Of a stretch of 64,000 nt of DNA, positions 27,801 to 54,773 are shown piece after piece. Location of the stretch: positions 1,178,001-1,242,000 of the forward strand of contig JAKCOZ010000022.1 in the NCBI GenBank assembly GCA_022605955.1, written 5' to 3'. Positions within the stretch are counted from its first letter, which is position 1. Each line of letters opens with the position of its first letter. Origin of the DNA: Rallus limicola (taxonomy: Eukaryota; Chordata; Aves; Gruiformes; Rallidae). The translations under genes and the position numbers were made by a program. The notes under the pieces were generated by a model that saw only the letters and a program-made list of their open reading frames with translations, was not told the DNA's origin and did not search any database.

Positions 27801-27978
27801 CGGAGGCCGATCGCGCCGCAGGTCCGGAGCGGAGGCGGCGGCCGGGCCGGGCCCCGCGCGGCTGAGGCAGCCATCAGGCCGCGGCGCTTCCTGCAGGCCC
27901 CGCCCGCCCCTACTCACCGTCCCGGGCTGTGCCCATGAGCTGGTCCAGCAGGGCTCGCATTTGGGCCTGGGCCGACAT
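9880..27978 (-). CDS. LUC7L: LUC7L, U1 snRNP-associated splicing factor (complete, 10 coding exons)
   Basis: Exons on the minus strand: 27978-27918, 26028-25934, 21172-21074, 20280-20170, 19533-19390, 18956-18780, 17821-17733, 13463-13434, 12550-12386 and 10012-9880. All have GT/AG borders and compatible phases; the total is 1,104 nt, 367 aa plus stop. The family (yeast Luc7) binds U1 snRNP and helps choose 5' splice sites in the nucleus. Visible features are a first CCCH-type zinc finger over residues 36-63 (Cys36, Cys44, Cys59, His63), an acidic/basic helical coiled-coil region about 86-170, and a second C2H2-type finger (Cys190, Cys193, His209, His215). An Arg-Glu-rich helix and an RS-rich tail follow, ending EAGEI. 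The exon 3 sequence (DLGECTKIHDLALRADYE) favours LUC7L over its paralogue LUC7L2. The start lies in a CpG island. Confidence 0.96.
11211..11438 (-). repeat. Possible old CR1 reverse-transcriptase fragment
   Basis: An open minus frame in the last LUC7L intron contains KSFFKSVLNMKN and TITKEQVRDYFENLE. This recalls the CR1 ORF2 stretch where a variable 'FF.SVF' segment precedes 'QVR.yL.kLd.hKSmGPDG'. It is short, with no flanking CR1 3' end nearby. It could instead be an alternative exon or chance. Confidence 0.3.
16161..16211. repeat. Imperfect inverted repeat (GTTTTG-rich)
   Basis: A GGGTTGGTTTTG-type arm is followed by a T-rich loop and an ACAAAACCAAACCC arm, so the segment could fold as a hairpin. 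It lies in a LUC7L intron. Confidence 0.45.
20850..20937 (+). repeat. CR1 LINE 3' end fragment
   Basis: It ends in CTTCCAAGCACCGCAATTC followed by TCTGTGATTCTGTGA, the characteristic ATTCTRTG octamer tail of CR1, in plus orientation. It is short, 5'-truncated and inside a LUC7L intron. Confidence 0.65.
27040..27130. repeat. T-rich / A-rich low-complexity tract
   Basis: Runs of T (27043-27052 and 27100-27127) and one A run (27079-27089) lie in LUC7L intron 1. There is no coding potential. Confidence 0.7.
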
Positions 27979-28620
27979 GGCGGCTGCGGGGCTGGGGCAC
28001 GGAGGGCGAACGGCTCCGGCCGGGGCCTGGGCCTGGGCGGCGGCCTCGGCGATAGCTCCGGCCTCGGCGACGACGGCGGCGGCGCACGACGAGCGCAGGA
28101 CGGAAGCGGCCCCTCCCGCCACCGCGAGGGCTGCCGGGACCGGTAGTCCGCCTGCGGGGGCGGGGCGCGACGCCCGCTGGGCCGGCCCGGACAGGCGCCG
28201 GGGCGGGGAGCGGGAGTGGGGACCCGGGGCGGGTGAAGGGGCTTGGGGCCGGCGAGGCCCGACAGTGACCCCGCTCTGGCGCCGAAGGACCCCCGCCGGG
28301 GCTCCGGCTCCCCTGCCTCAGCCGGCCGAGGCCTCGGGGAGGGAGGCGGGCTGGGGGCGGCCCGGCCCCTCCCTGTGCCGCTGCGGCGGGGCCCGGCGCC
28401 CATCAGCGGAGCTGCTGCGGGGGCCACGGCACCACCCCGGGGCTGGCGGCTGGGCCGGAGCGACACCGAACTGCGCCTGGCCGGGCGTGGGCCGGGGGGT
28501 GCCTGCGGCTTACCGGCGGTGCCGGGCAGGCCGGCTGCTGCTCTCGTCCCGGCGCTTGCCGGCGTGAGCGTTGGCAGAGGGGAAGGGAGCCGGTGTGGTG
28601 CCGCTGGTGCCCAGCTCGGA
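27380..28620. promoter_or_regulatory. CpG island, LUC7L promoter and first exon
   Basis: The CpG-dense block surrounds the LUC7L start codon at 27978. Very long open frames in it on both strands come from a lack of A/T and therefore of stop codons. No TATA box was seen. The 5' UTR presumably lies at about 27979-28130. Confidence 0.8.
28129..28149 (+). promoter_or_regulatory. Degenerate ZNF143 (SBS)-like site near LUC7L start
   Basis: The segment GGCTGCCGGGAC-CGGTAGTCC matches the spaced halves of the ZNF143/THAP11 element (TGCTGGGA...GTAGTCC) except for its centre. It lies about 150 bases upstream of the LUC7L ATG, where such sites commonly sit. Confidence 0.35.
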
Positions 28621-29205
28621 CTCTGTAGGGTGCCCAGGGGCTGCCGGCCCGGGGAAGGGTCTGGTTAACGGCCGTACCACTCGCCAGCACTGCGCCGTGC
28701 CACGGGCCGGGCACCCTGCTCAGGGCCAGGCAGCAGCTCCGAGCTGGGGGCTGGGTGCCTGGGATGGGGCCCAGGGTGTGCCGGGAGGGTTCCGAGGGAG
28801 CAGACCGGGCACTCCAAGAGCAGGGCTTGGCAGAGTGCTGGCTGTCCCCAGGGCCCGTGGCTGGTGTCCCACACCCTGCACACAGGCAGTCCCGGGGGCT
28901 GGGTGCTGCATCAGGCCCCCCACACTGTGCACCCCAGTTCCACAGATGGCCCCTGGGCCATGTCCCATGGCCGCGTCCCATGGCTGTGCTCTCTGCCACC
29001 CTGCACGGCCCTACTGCTACATTCTGGTGCCAAAGCAGAAGTGACACCTATGTCCACACCACTGGACCTGAGCTGCTCACCATCACCACTGTCCTCAATC
29101 CCTCACATGCTGCATGGGCCAGGATGGTCATGGGCCACAGGGGAGACATGGAGCACCCCAGTGCCCCATCCCCGCTGACAGTGCTGCAGTCCCCGGTGCT
29201 GCAAC
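28621..29205. other. Intergenic, nothing recognised
   Basis: GC-rich DNA between the LUC7L CpG island and a CR1 element. Several overlapping open frames exist but none has family resemblance or splice support. Confidence 0.5.
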
Positions 29206-29590
29206 AGAATCACAGAATTGTAGGGGTTGGAAAGGACCTCCAGAGCTCATCAAGTCCAACCCCCTGCCAAAGCAGGGTCCCTAGGACAGGTCGCATAGGT
29301 CGGTATCCAGATGGGGCTTGAATATCTCTAGAGAAGGAGACTCCCACCCCCCTGGGCAGCCTGTCCCAGGGCTCCATCACCCTCACTGTGAAGTTCTGCA
29401 TATTGGTGCGGAACTTCCTGTTCTCCAACTTGAGGTCATTGCCCCTTGTCCTGGCCACACAGACATTGAGAAGAGGCCGGTCATTTCCCCTGTGTCCCAC
29501 ACTTCAGGTCCTTATAAACATTGATCAGATCCCCTCTTAGTCTTCTCTCAAGGCTGAAGAGCCCCAGTTCATTCAGCCCCACTGTGGGGT
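29206..29590 (-). repeat. CR1 LINE, 5'-truncated, minus orientation
   Basis: On the plus strand it begins with the reversed CR1 tail (AATCACAGAATTGTAGGGGT) and continues through the usual CR1 3' region (TCCAACCCCCTGCC, GGGCAGCCTGTCCC, CTTGTCCTG). It closely resembles the copy at 54.8 kb. Confidence 0.85.
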
Positions 29591-29935
29591 TTGTCCAGCC
29601 ACTCCCCACATGTCATGTCCCATCTCTGTATCCCTGAGCAAGAACCGCCCTTGCTGGCCACCCAAACTTGCACCCTGTGAGGAGCATGACACCCTGAAGC
29701 ACCTCTCCTGCCAGTGGTGCCATGTCCTGCCACCCCCCACAGTTACAGACACCATATCGGGCCAGTCACGGAGCTCTGCAGAGAGGGGGGAATCGTCAGA
29801 GGATCCAGACTGGTGTGGGGCTGCGCCAGACCCAGGAGGACCCCTTGGAGAGTCTTGGCCCGCTGTGGCCACAGTGCCTGTTTGCAGAGGCGCCGCTCGA
29901 TACGCAGCGTGTCCTTCAGAAGATCCCTACTCCAG
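29591..29935. other. Intergenic, nothing recognised
   Basis: No coding frame, RNA gene or clear repeat was identified between the CR1 copy and the AT-richer block upstream of PERCC1. Confidence 0.4.
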
Positions 29936-29937
29936 GA

Positions 29938-30260
29938 GTCAAAATAGCATGAAATTTAATTTTACGCCTATTTGACAAAGCTTGATTTCACCCCCAATCA
30001 GCGGGGAGATAAGAGCCCTCGGCACGAGTGCGCGGGCAGTTGGGCAGCTGGGGCTGCCGATTTAATAGGTGAATTTACAGGAACAACACTTGAGAATCCC
30101 CTGGCTAGTGAACCATTAAGGTGAGCCCTGCCTTCCGCCCCCGCGTCCCTCCCTGCGCCGCTCTCCCGTTGCTGGGTGCTAAAGCAAACCCCGGCTCTGT
30201 TTACCGAGTCTACTATTACAATACAGCTACCAAATATTTGCCAGCAGTCAGCTCGCTGCT
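29938..30260 (+). promoter_or_regulatory. Candidate PERCC1 enhancer/promoter block
   Basis: An AT-richer island in GC-rich surroundings sits immediately upstream of the PERCC1 TATA box. It contains an AGATAAG GATA site (30007-30013), TTTAATTTTACG and TTTGACAAAGC stretches that could bind homeodomain (CDX/HNF1-type) or TCF factors, and a second TTTAATAGGTGAATTTAC stretch. In human and mouse a gut enhancer, the 'intestine-critical region', lies beside PERCC1. Equivalence of this block is inferred from position and composition only. Confidence 0.45.
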
Positions 30261-30264
30261 CCGC

Positions 30265-30270
30265 TATAAA
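30265..30270 (+). promoter_or_regulatory. PERCC1 TATA box
   Basis: TATAAA within CGCTATAAATACTT, about 55 bases upstream of an in-frame ATG (30321). It predicts a start of transcription near 30295. Confidence 0.6.
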
Positions 30271-30320
30271 TACTTCAGGCCCAGGTGGAGGGACGGTGCG
30301 GGGGAGCGGCGCGGGAGCCT

Positions 30321-30346
30321 ATGCATGGCCAGGCTGCAGTGCCAAG
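30321..30346 (+). CDS. PERCC1: Candidate first coding exon of PERCC1
   Basis: An ATG at 30321 opens 8 codons plus 2 bases, then a good donor (AAG|GTGAGT at 30347). The leftover two bases match the phase of the acceptor at 31421-31424. Splicing therefore keeps the PERCC1 frame open and adds 21 residues before the methionine at 31462. A second ATG at 30325 is out of frame. Whether this exon is coding, or only 5' UTR with the real start at 31462, cannot be decided here. Confidence 0.4.
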
Positions 30347-30914
30347 GTGAGTGCCGAGCTGTGGCCCTGGGCACTGCCCACCTGCACCCGGGGGGCTTCT
30401 CCAGCCCAGGCTGGCTGTGGGACAGGCCAGCTCCAACACTGGGCTGGCCCCGCTACCCTCTCTCCCTGCATCCCGGAGGTGCACAGTACCTCGGGGGGCT
30501 GAGCCCCACACCGCCTGCCTGGGGGCAGCACGGAAAGAGGAGTGGGGGTCCCAGGGTGGGATAGCATTAAGGGGGACGCATGGTGACCCCAGGGACAGCA
30601 GACTGATTGTGGGACAGTGCCATGCTTGGCTTGGCAGGAGCAGGATTTGTCCCTCCCAGAGCTGGAGCTGGGGCAACGACAGTCCCAGGCACATGGCCAC
30701 AGATGCCCAGCAGCAAGGCAGGGCTGGTGTTCTGGGGCATGGGTAGCACCAACTATGGGGGGGGCCTCATCCTGCTCCATGAGTCCCAGCCAAGGCAGGA
30801 GCCCGGCAGGGTGGTGTGGGGAGGGGGCCAGGCTTGTCTTGTCTCAGGGAGACCTGAGCCATTGCGTGGGCAGGACACAGGGCTTGGTGTGCCAGGGGCT
30901 CAACCCAGGCCAGG

Positions 30915-31330
30915 GGGAACATCCCACTGCCCTACAGCTCTGGGGGCTGTCCCACAGCCCCACAGCTCAGGGGGACATCCCTGCTGTACTACATCCCATG
31001 GTTTGTTGGGAACTTCCCTGCTGCTCCATGTCCCACCAATCGGTGAAGACATCCCATCCCTGCTGCCAGAGGTGCTGTGAGGGGACGTTCCCATTGTCCC
31101 ACACCCCATGGCTCAGGGGGGATGTTCCCACTGCCCCATGTCCCATGGCTTCGGAGAATGACATCCCCCACCACTCATGGCTCAGCGGGGATGTCCCTGC
31201 TGTGCAGTCCCACATCCCATGACTTGGGGGGAAGGTCTCCCCTGCCTTGCATCCCATGGTTCAGGAGAGATCTGCCCATTGCCCCATGGCTTCTGGGGAG
31301 CGATACCCTCGCCGCCCTGCAGCCCCATCC
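30915..31330 (+). repeat. Degenerate minisatellite in the PERCC1 intron
   Basis: Units of roughly 40-50 bp built on CATCCCATGGCTCAGGGG and GACATCCCTGCTG recur about eight to ten times with substitutions and small indels. The open frames that cross it on both strands are artefacts of the repeat. Confidence 0.7.
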
Positions 31331-31461
31331 TAGCATGGCATGACATGGCACAGCCCTGCTGCCAGGCAGTGGGTCGAGGGGTGCTGGGCTGCGTGCTGCC
31401 CTCACCCCATATCCCTGCCCACAGGGTGAGTCTGGGCTCTGGGGCTCCTGTGCATGCTGAC

Positions 31462-32163
31462 ATGGCTGCAGGAGTCATCCGGCCCCTGGCTGAGCTGCGG
31501 CTGCCCTCGCCCTTCCCGCACGGCCTGCTGCTGCCCACACGCCCCGAGCCCGACTTCCCTGACGTCTCTGAGGAGGAGGAGGAGGTGGAGGAGGAAGAGG
31601 AGGAGGAGGCAGCAGAGGAGAGCATGGGGATGGAGCTGGCCATTCCCAGCACTGCTGAGACCACCCTGCGGCTCCTCAAGTTTTCGGAGCTCATCAGCTG
31701 CGACATCCAGCGGTACTTTGGGCGGAGGGGCCCTGAGGAGGCTGCCAGCAGCCATGGTGTGCCTGAGGACTGCGGCTCACCCCAGCACATTGAGACCCGG
31801 CCTGAGGCTGTGGCACTGCAAGGGGGCCACGGGGCCACACACAGGCTGGGGCCTCTGGCCGAGCTCTTTGAGTATGGCGTGCACCGGTGCCAGCCGCGAC
31901 GGGCAGCCGGCAGCAAGACACAGCGGCTGGAAAGGAAGTATGGCCACATCACCCCCATGCACCGGAGGAAGCTGCCGCCTTCCTTCTGGAGGGAGCCGGG
32001 CCCTGGCCCCACTGGCCTCCTCCATACTAGTACCCCTGACTTCAGCGACCTCCTGGCCAACTGGACGGCAGACCCGGGGCTGGAGCTGCCGGGAGCGGGC
32101 CGGGAGCTGCTGCTGGAGCCAGGCCGCCCGGGGCTGGAGGCCGAGCCCTTTGCTGGGCTGTGA
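31462..32163 (+). CDS. PERCC1: PERCC1, proline- and glutamate-rich coiled-coil protein
   Basis: This main coding exon follows an acceptor at 31421-31424 and gives 233 residues from the ATG at 31462, or 254 if the upstream exon is coding. The start MAAGVIRPL and the Glu-rich run at about residues 36-53 fit PERCC1. So do a conserved-looking helix (RLLKFSELISCDIQRYFGRR) and a basic C-terminal segment (YGHITPMHRRKLPPSFWRE). Human PERCC1 is needed for enteroendocrine cells, and its loss, or loss of its regulatory region, causes congenital diarrhoea; its molecular activity is not known. Position next to CLCN7 supports the identification, since human PERCC1 is also a CLCN7 neighbour. The gene runs tail-to-tail with CLCN7. 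The Glu run comes from a GA-rich tract (31569-31620) prone to length change. Confidence 0.8.
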   Translation: MAAGVIRPLAELRLPSPFPHGLLLPTRPEPDFPDVSEEEEEVEEEEEEEAAEESMGMELAIPSTAETTLRLLKFSELISCDIQRYFGRRGPEEAASSHGVPEDCGSPQHIETRPEAVALQGGHGATHRLGPLAELFEYGVHRCQPRRAAGSKTQRLERKYGHITPMHRRKLPPSFWREPGPGPTGLLHTSTPDFSDLLANWTADPGLELPGAGRELLLEPGRPGLEAEPFAGL

Positions 32164-32278
32164 CCCCACCACATTGCCAGGGGCCCCCAGCCCCGCCACG
32201 TGCCACCCAGTTAATGACAAACCCAGTGGTGCTGGGGTCCTCGGAGCAGCCAGCTCAGGGCTGGCGATGGGAAGAGTG

Positions 32279-32284
32279 AATAAA
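32279..32284 (+). terminator. PERCC1 polyadenylation signal
   Basis: AATAAA lies 116 bases after the PERCC1 stop codon. Confidence 0.75.
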
Positions 32285-32960
32285 CAGCTCTTGCCAGGAG
32301 CCAGTGTGTGCAGTGTCCTTTGCCACGCGTCGTGTCCCTGCTGCTGGTGACAAAGGGTTGTGGCTCAGTGTGGCTCTCAGGGGGCTGCCAGCTTCTCCAG
32401 CAGCAGGAAGAGCAAGGAGGGGAGCATGGTGCCGGCGGGAGCCAGCAGCCCGTGTTTACTCTGCGGCCCAAGTCAGTGGATCCCATCCCCTTATCTCAGC
32501 TGCGCCGGGGCAAAGGGCGATGCGGGGCCCCATAAAGCACCCGGCTGCCAACACCCAGCAGGGACCCACTGCACCCCACGGCTCCCCTGCCCCACAGCGC
32601 TGCCAGGGAACTGGAGCCACATGGAAAAGCAGGGCTGACCTGCAGCCCCTGCTGCCAGCCCAGGCTCCCACCAGAGCCCAGAGCCTGTTACCAGGGCCCA
32701 GGGCAGGCATTCCTGGCGCCGTGAGGGCTCTTTGTTGGCCTTGAAAGGGAAAAGCACTGGGGCAGGGGCAGCTGCCCCCTGCCTTGGGCGCTCTAGTCTT
32801 GGCCCACAGCTGAGGAAGGTAGGGGGGCCCCGGCTTCCCTCCAAGGCTCATGCCCTCCCAGCCCCACAGCTCGGCCCCAGGGAGATGCTGACAGATGTGG
32901 CGCTGAGCCAGGGGAAGCAGGGAAGGTAGAGAGGGGCAGCCCCACACCCAAAGTACAAAC
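32285..32960. other. Intergenic between convergent PERCC1 and CLCN7
   Basis: No gene was recognised. The stretch separates the PERCC1 poly(A) signal from the more distal CLCN7 poly(A) signal. Open frames on both strands lack family resemblance. Confidence 0.5.
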
Positions 32961-32963
32961 AGC

Positions 32964-32969
32964 TTTATT
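32964..32969 (-). terminator. Distal CLCN7 polyadenylation signal
   Basis: TTTATT on the plus strand (AATAAA on minus) lies about 1 kb beyond the CLCN7 stop codon, giving a possible long 3' UTR. Confidence 0.5.
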
Positions 32970-33414
32970 CGAGTACAGTCTCTTGGTGCTGCAAGCCCTC
33001 CCAGGCACCAGTGAGGAGTGAGCAGCCCCAGGACACGGGGCAACACCAAGGTGAGGGGCAGGGGTGGGGGCAGATGGGAGAGCTGAGGTGACAGAGCCAG
33101 AGCCCTCCTCCATACCCAAGGGAGTACAACAGCCAGGGGGTGCTGGTGGTGGGTTTTTGGGGGGCGGGGAAGCACCAGGCCAAGCCACAGCAAGTCCCGA
33201 AATGCAGGTAGGGTGACTGCAGAGCCCAGCACAGCTGGAGGGGAGAAGCAGCAGCGATGCTGGCAGGGAGTCAGGAGTGGCAGAGGAGGCAGCTCTGCCC
33301 TCCCCCTCCCTCTCTGGATCCCCAGGAGTGTCTTCCCCCATGCAGGCTGGGGAGAAGCAGCTAAAGGAGCCAAGAAAGAGCAAGAGGCAACAGCTACTGA
33401 ACCACGGGAGCCCA

Positions 33415-33420
33415 TTTATT
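33415..33420 (-). terminator. Proximal CLCN7 polyadenylation signal
   Basis: AATAAA on the minus strand about 550 bases beyond the stop codon. Either or both signals may be used. Confidence 0.6.
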
Positions 33421-33965
33421 GCATGGCCAAGCAGGGCATGGCCCCCTCCTCCATCTGGAGACATGGGAGCCTGCCCAGGGCTCAGCCCAACCCAGTGGGA
33501 GCAGGGGGCCGTGGGAACAGTAGGGGGCCCCGGGAGCAGTGGGGGGTCCCACCACATCCCCCCAGCTTCCCCCAGGCCTTGCCGCAGTGGCTGGAGCACA
33601 GAAGCGGCCTGGACAGCTGGAGCCAAGGGAGGGCAGGCAGAGAACAGTGCCCAGCTCAGCAGGGCACTTCTGCTCCCTGGCACAATCCAGCCCTCACCCA
33701 GCCCTCAGGACAGGTGACACCAAGCCCAAATGAAGCCCAGGTGGTGCTTCAATCCCCTGGGGAAGCGGAAGAAGGGGCAAGGAGAAGAGGAGGCAGCAGA
33801 TGTGGGAAGGCAGCAATGGGCAGGAGAGCCAGGGCAGCACAGCCATGCTGGTACTCCGGGCACCGCCATGCCTGCACAGGGTGGCCCAGTCCTCTCCCTG
33901 CCTCCCGCAAAAGGGGGGGGCCCAGCTCCAAGGGGCAGGGCACATCTCTGCGGGGCAGCACCACA

Positions 33966-52293
<18,328 letters not shown>

Positions 52294-52340
52294 GCGGGGC
52301 AGCCACGGCGCGACTCCACCGGCCCCCGCCTCACCGGCCG

Positions 52341-52350
52341 GTCATGTGAT
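52341..52350 (+). promoter_or_regulatory. M-box/E-box (TCATGTGA)
   Basis: GTCATGTGAT matches the MITF/TFE M-box core TCATGTG. It lies about 50 bases upstream of the CLCN7 ATG, near the probable start of transcription. Confidence 0.5.
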
Positions 52351-52365
52351 CACCGGGGTGCCGTC

Positions 52366-52375
52366 CTCACGTGAC
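52366..52375 (+). promoter_or_regulatory. CLEAR element (TFEB/TFE3/MITF site)
   Basis: CTCACGTGAC differs by one base from the palindromic CLEAR consensus GTCACGTGAC. It lies about 75 bases upstream of the CLCN7 start codon. CLCN7 is an established TFEB target in mammals, so the position and match are persuasive. Confidence 0.65.
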
Positions 52376-52419
52376 CGCTACGGCGGCCGGCGGGGCCCAA
52401 CGCCGCCCCGGGGCACCAC

Positions 52420-52431
52420 GGGAGTTGTAGT
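52420..52431 (+). promoter_or_regulatory. ZNF143-type site (GGGAGTTGTAGT)
   Basis: GGGAGTTGTAGTCC is the ACTACAANTCCC core of the ZNF143/THAP11 element in reverse, about 130 bases upstream of the CLCN7 ATG. It is typical of CpG-island promoters. Confidence 0.6.
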
Positions 52432-52782
52432 CCCCGTCCGCAGGCCCGGCCCCCGCTGAGGCTCCGCAGTCGGGAAGCGGTCGGAGCCGGCGCTGCGCCT
52501 GCTCCCCAGGCTGGGAGTGAGTCGCGCTGGGTGCCCCTCCGGCGAGGGGCGGGCGCGGGCTGGGCGGCACAGGGGCCCCGGGCGGCACCTCCGGCCCATC
52601 TCCTGCCGCGGGTGTCTCCGCGCTACGGCTCCCCCCAGCGCCGGGATCGGCGGCGGGGCCCGGGCGGGGCTCAGGCCCGGCTGGGGCTCCGCAGCCTGTG
52701 CGGAGGCGGGGTCCGCCCGGCCGCACCCAGCGCCGCGGTGACCGGCGAGACAGAAATAAACGAGGCAGCTTAACGGGAGCAG

Positions 52783-52788
52783 TTTAAT
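52783..52788 (-). terminator. PTX4 polyadenylation signal (ATTAAA)
   Basis: TTTAAT on the plus strand (ATTAAA on minus) lies about 145 bases after the PTX4 stop codon. It is the common variant hexamer. Confidence 0.55.
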
Positions 52789-52929
52789 GGGGACGGCGGG
52801 GCCGTGCGGCGTTGGGACGGGCCGCAGGGCTGGTCCCGCTGCCCCCGTACCCTGCCGGCCAGAATCTCCTCTCCCCAGCCCGGCCGGAGCCGCCCTCGCT
52901 GCCCGGGCCCCGCCGCGGCAGGACGCAGC

Positions 52930-54477
52930 TCACGCTGCGGGACCAGTCCCGGGCGCCGGGCGCCAGCCCCCCTCCCGCTGCCGGGACCCCCGCCGGCACT
53001 GCCGGAGACGGGGACACGCCACCCTCTGCGCCCCGCCCTGCAGGGAGGCATCGGACAGCGTGAGGAGGGGGCCGCGGGGCAGCCCCTGCCCGGTCGCCAT
53101 GCCGGCCACCTCCCCCGGGAGGAGAGCCCGGCTCCAGAGGGCTAAGCCAGCCAGGTGCCCCACAAAGGCTTCTGTGCTGCCAGGAGCCCTGCCAGCATGG
53201 TCCTGCTCCCGGCCCAACACCAGCGAGCCCCCAGCGGGGATTTCATATCCCTGCTGGAAGCCGGAGCCGGCGGCCAGCAGCCGTCTGTCCACATAGAATC
53301 GATACTGGCCCTGGCCGGAGGACCAGATGAGGCAGAGGTGGTGCCACTGGCCATCCAGGAGCCATGTCACCGGGAGTTCCCGAAACTCCCCGTCCCCAAT
53401 GCTGAAGCGTGCAGAGCCGAGGAGGTCCCCACTGTGGCTCTGCACAGCCAGCTTGCTGCTGCCGTCCTCGGTGGTGTAGGAGAGGAGGGCACCGAGGCCA
53501 GGGGCTGGGGTGGCCAGCCAGGTACAGACTGAGAGTGCCCGCAGCTCCCAGCGCGGCCCTGGCCCCAGGATGGCCACGTGCTCACCAGAGGTGTTGGGGA
53601 AGAGCAGGATGGCACCAGTGTGGCAAGCTGGGGAGGTGGGTACCAGGGTGGGGGGCCTGGACCTACCCTCTTCTGGTGGCTGAGGGTCCGGTGGCTGTTC
53701 CTGGGGGGCAGTGGTCACAGTGGTGTCACCCAGTGCAGCTTGGGCTCCTAGTGCTGTGTTACAGGGGAGCTCTGCATCCTCCCCAGGCACTTCACTGAGC
53801 CTGGCATCAGCTGGCAGCCGCTGCTTTTCCTCCCACTGCAGTTGTTGCCTGGCCTTTGGGTGCTGTGGACTGGGACTGTTGAGCGTCACCTGGCCCCATG
53901 GCTGCTCCAGCTGTCTGCCCCGGCACTGGACAGCATCTAGCAGGCCATGCAGCTCAGTGCCAGCCTCCCCCGATGCACACTGTGGGTGGGGGAGCAGGCA
54001 GTGCAGCCGGTTCAAGGCACCCACTGTCCCCTCCAGCCGTTTCAGCCTGCGGTGCAGCCGCCGGCCAGTGGCAGCCAGGCGGGCCAGCTCAGTGCCCAGT
54101 GCAGCCTGGGTGGCTGCAGCCACCTCCGCCTGCTCTGCCAGCACCTGGAAGCGTTGGTCTATGTTGTAGGAGATGTTGTAGTTCTTGGCGATGCTCTGGA
54201 GGTGGCTCAGCGTCACCTCCTGGAGCCGGTGAAACTGCAGGGGGGTGGGACGAGGTGGGGTGAACCCACACCCTCACGCCGGGCCTCCACTGCCTGGCCT
54301 GAAACACCGAGTGTCCCCCCATTCCCCCACCCCACTCCGGGCACCCACCTGCTTCTCCAGACGCTGAAGCCTCAGGACTGGGGTGCCTGGGTGGGCTGCG
54401 AGCCCCGGAGCCTGGGCCAGGCCACCCCACTGGGCAGCAGCGAAGACCAGACAAAAGGGCAACACCGTCCCTGCCAT
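52930..54477 (-). CDS. PTX4: PTX4, long pentraxin (2 coding exons)
   Basis: Exons 54477-54349 and 54234-52930 on the minus strand, with GT/AG borders and phase 0 at the junction; 477 aa plus stop, close to the human length. The ATG at 54477 starts a signal peptide (MAGTVLPFCLVFAAAQWGG). Residues about 35-120 are heptad-rich and probably coil. A Pro-rich linker follows, then a pentraxin domain from about residue 250. The pentraxin signature appears as HHLCLIWSS (341-349), with Ile where the pattern H-x-C-x-[ST]-W usually has Ser/Thr. Long pentraxins are secreted oligomeric pattern-recognition proteins; the function of PTX4 itself is poorly known. The C-terminal 30 residues, Arg/Gly/Pro-rich, look divergent. 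Position directly upstream of CLCN7 matches human. Confidence 0.88.
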
Positions 54478-54773
54478 GGCGCTGCCGGCGCCTTCTTCCT
54501 GCACAGCAGAGCCAGCCCCGGCCCCCGCGGGTGATGAGATTTGCAGCCCTGCTTGGCATGTTGCTGTGCCCTGGAGCTCGCAGCCTCACGGCCCCCAGCC
54601 ACGCGCTCAGTGGGGGTGTCTGGCCCCAGTCATGGAGCAAGGACTGGGCAGGGACAGGCGTGGGGAGACTGTGGGCTGTGGGGCAGCTCCTGGAAGGTGG
54701 GGGGACCTTGACCCCCATGCTGTAGGTGGGGCAGGAAAGGGGCGGGCAGTACAGGCAGTGCAATCAGTACAGT

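Noticed and set aside
9880..27978. LUC7L2 as the identity of the splicing-factor gene
   Set aside because: Exon 3 and 4 residues (ECTKIHDLAL, ERDLFFELD, HLESFIAECDRRTELAK) follow LUC7L rather than LUC7L2, and human LUC7L also neighbours FAM234A.
27669..28466. Minus-strand open frame of 265 codons over the LUC7L start
   Set aside because: It is a different frame from the LUC7L exon in the same CpG island, and is low-complexity and Pro/Arg-rich.
31182..32174. 330-codon minus-strand frame opposite PERCC1
   Set aside because: It mirrors the PERCC1 exon and the intron minisatellite (poly-Ser opposite the Glu run) and has no independent support.
32456..33415. 319-codon minus-strand frame downstream of CLCN7
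   Set aside because: It covers the CLCN7 3' UTR and intergenic DNA, contains no ordered domain and shows no splice link to CLCN7 coding exons.
54478..54504. A longer PTX4 start at 54504
   Set aside because: That codon is GTG; the ATG at 54477 gives a clean signal peptide.
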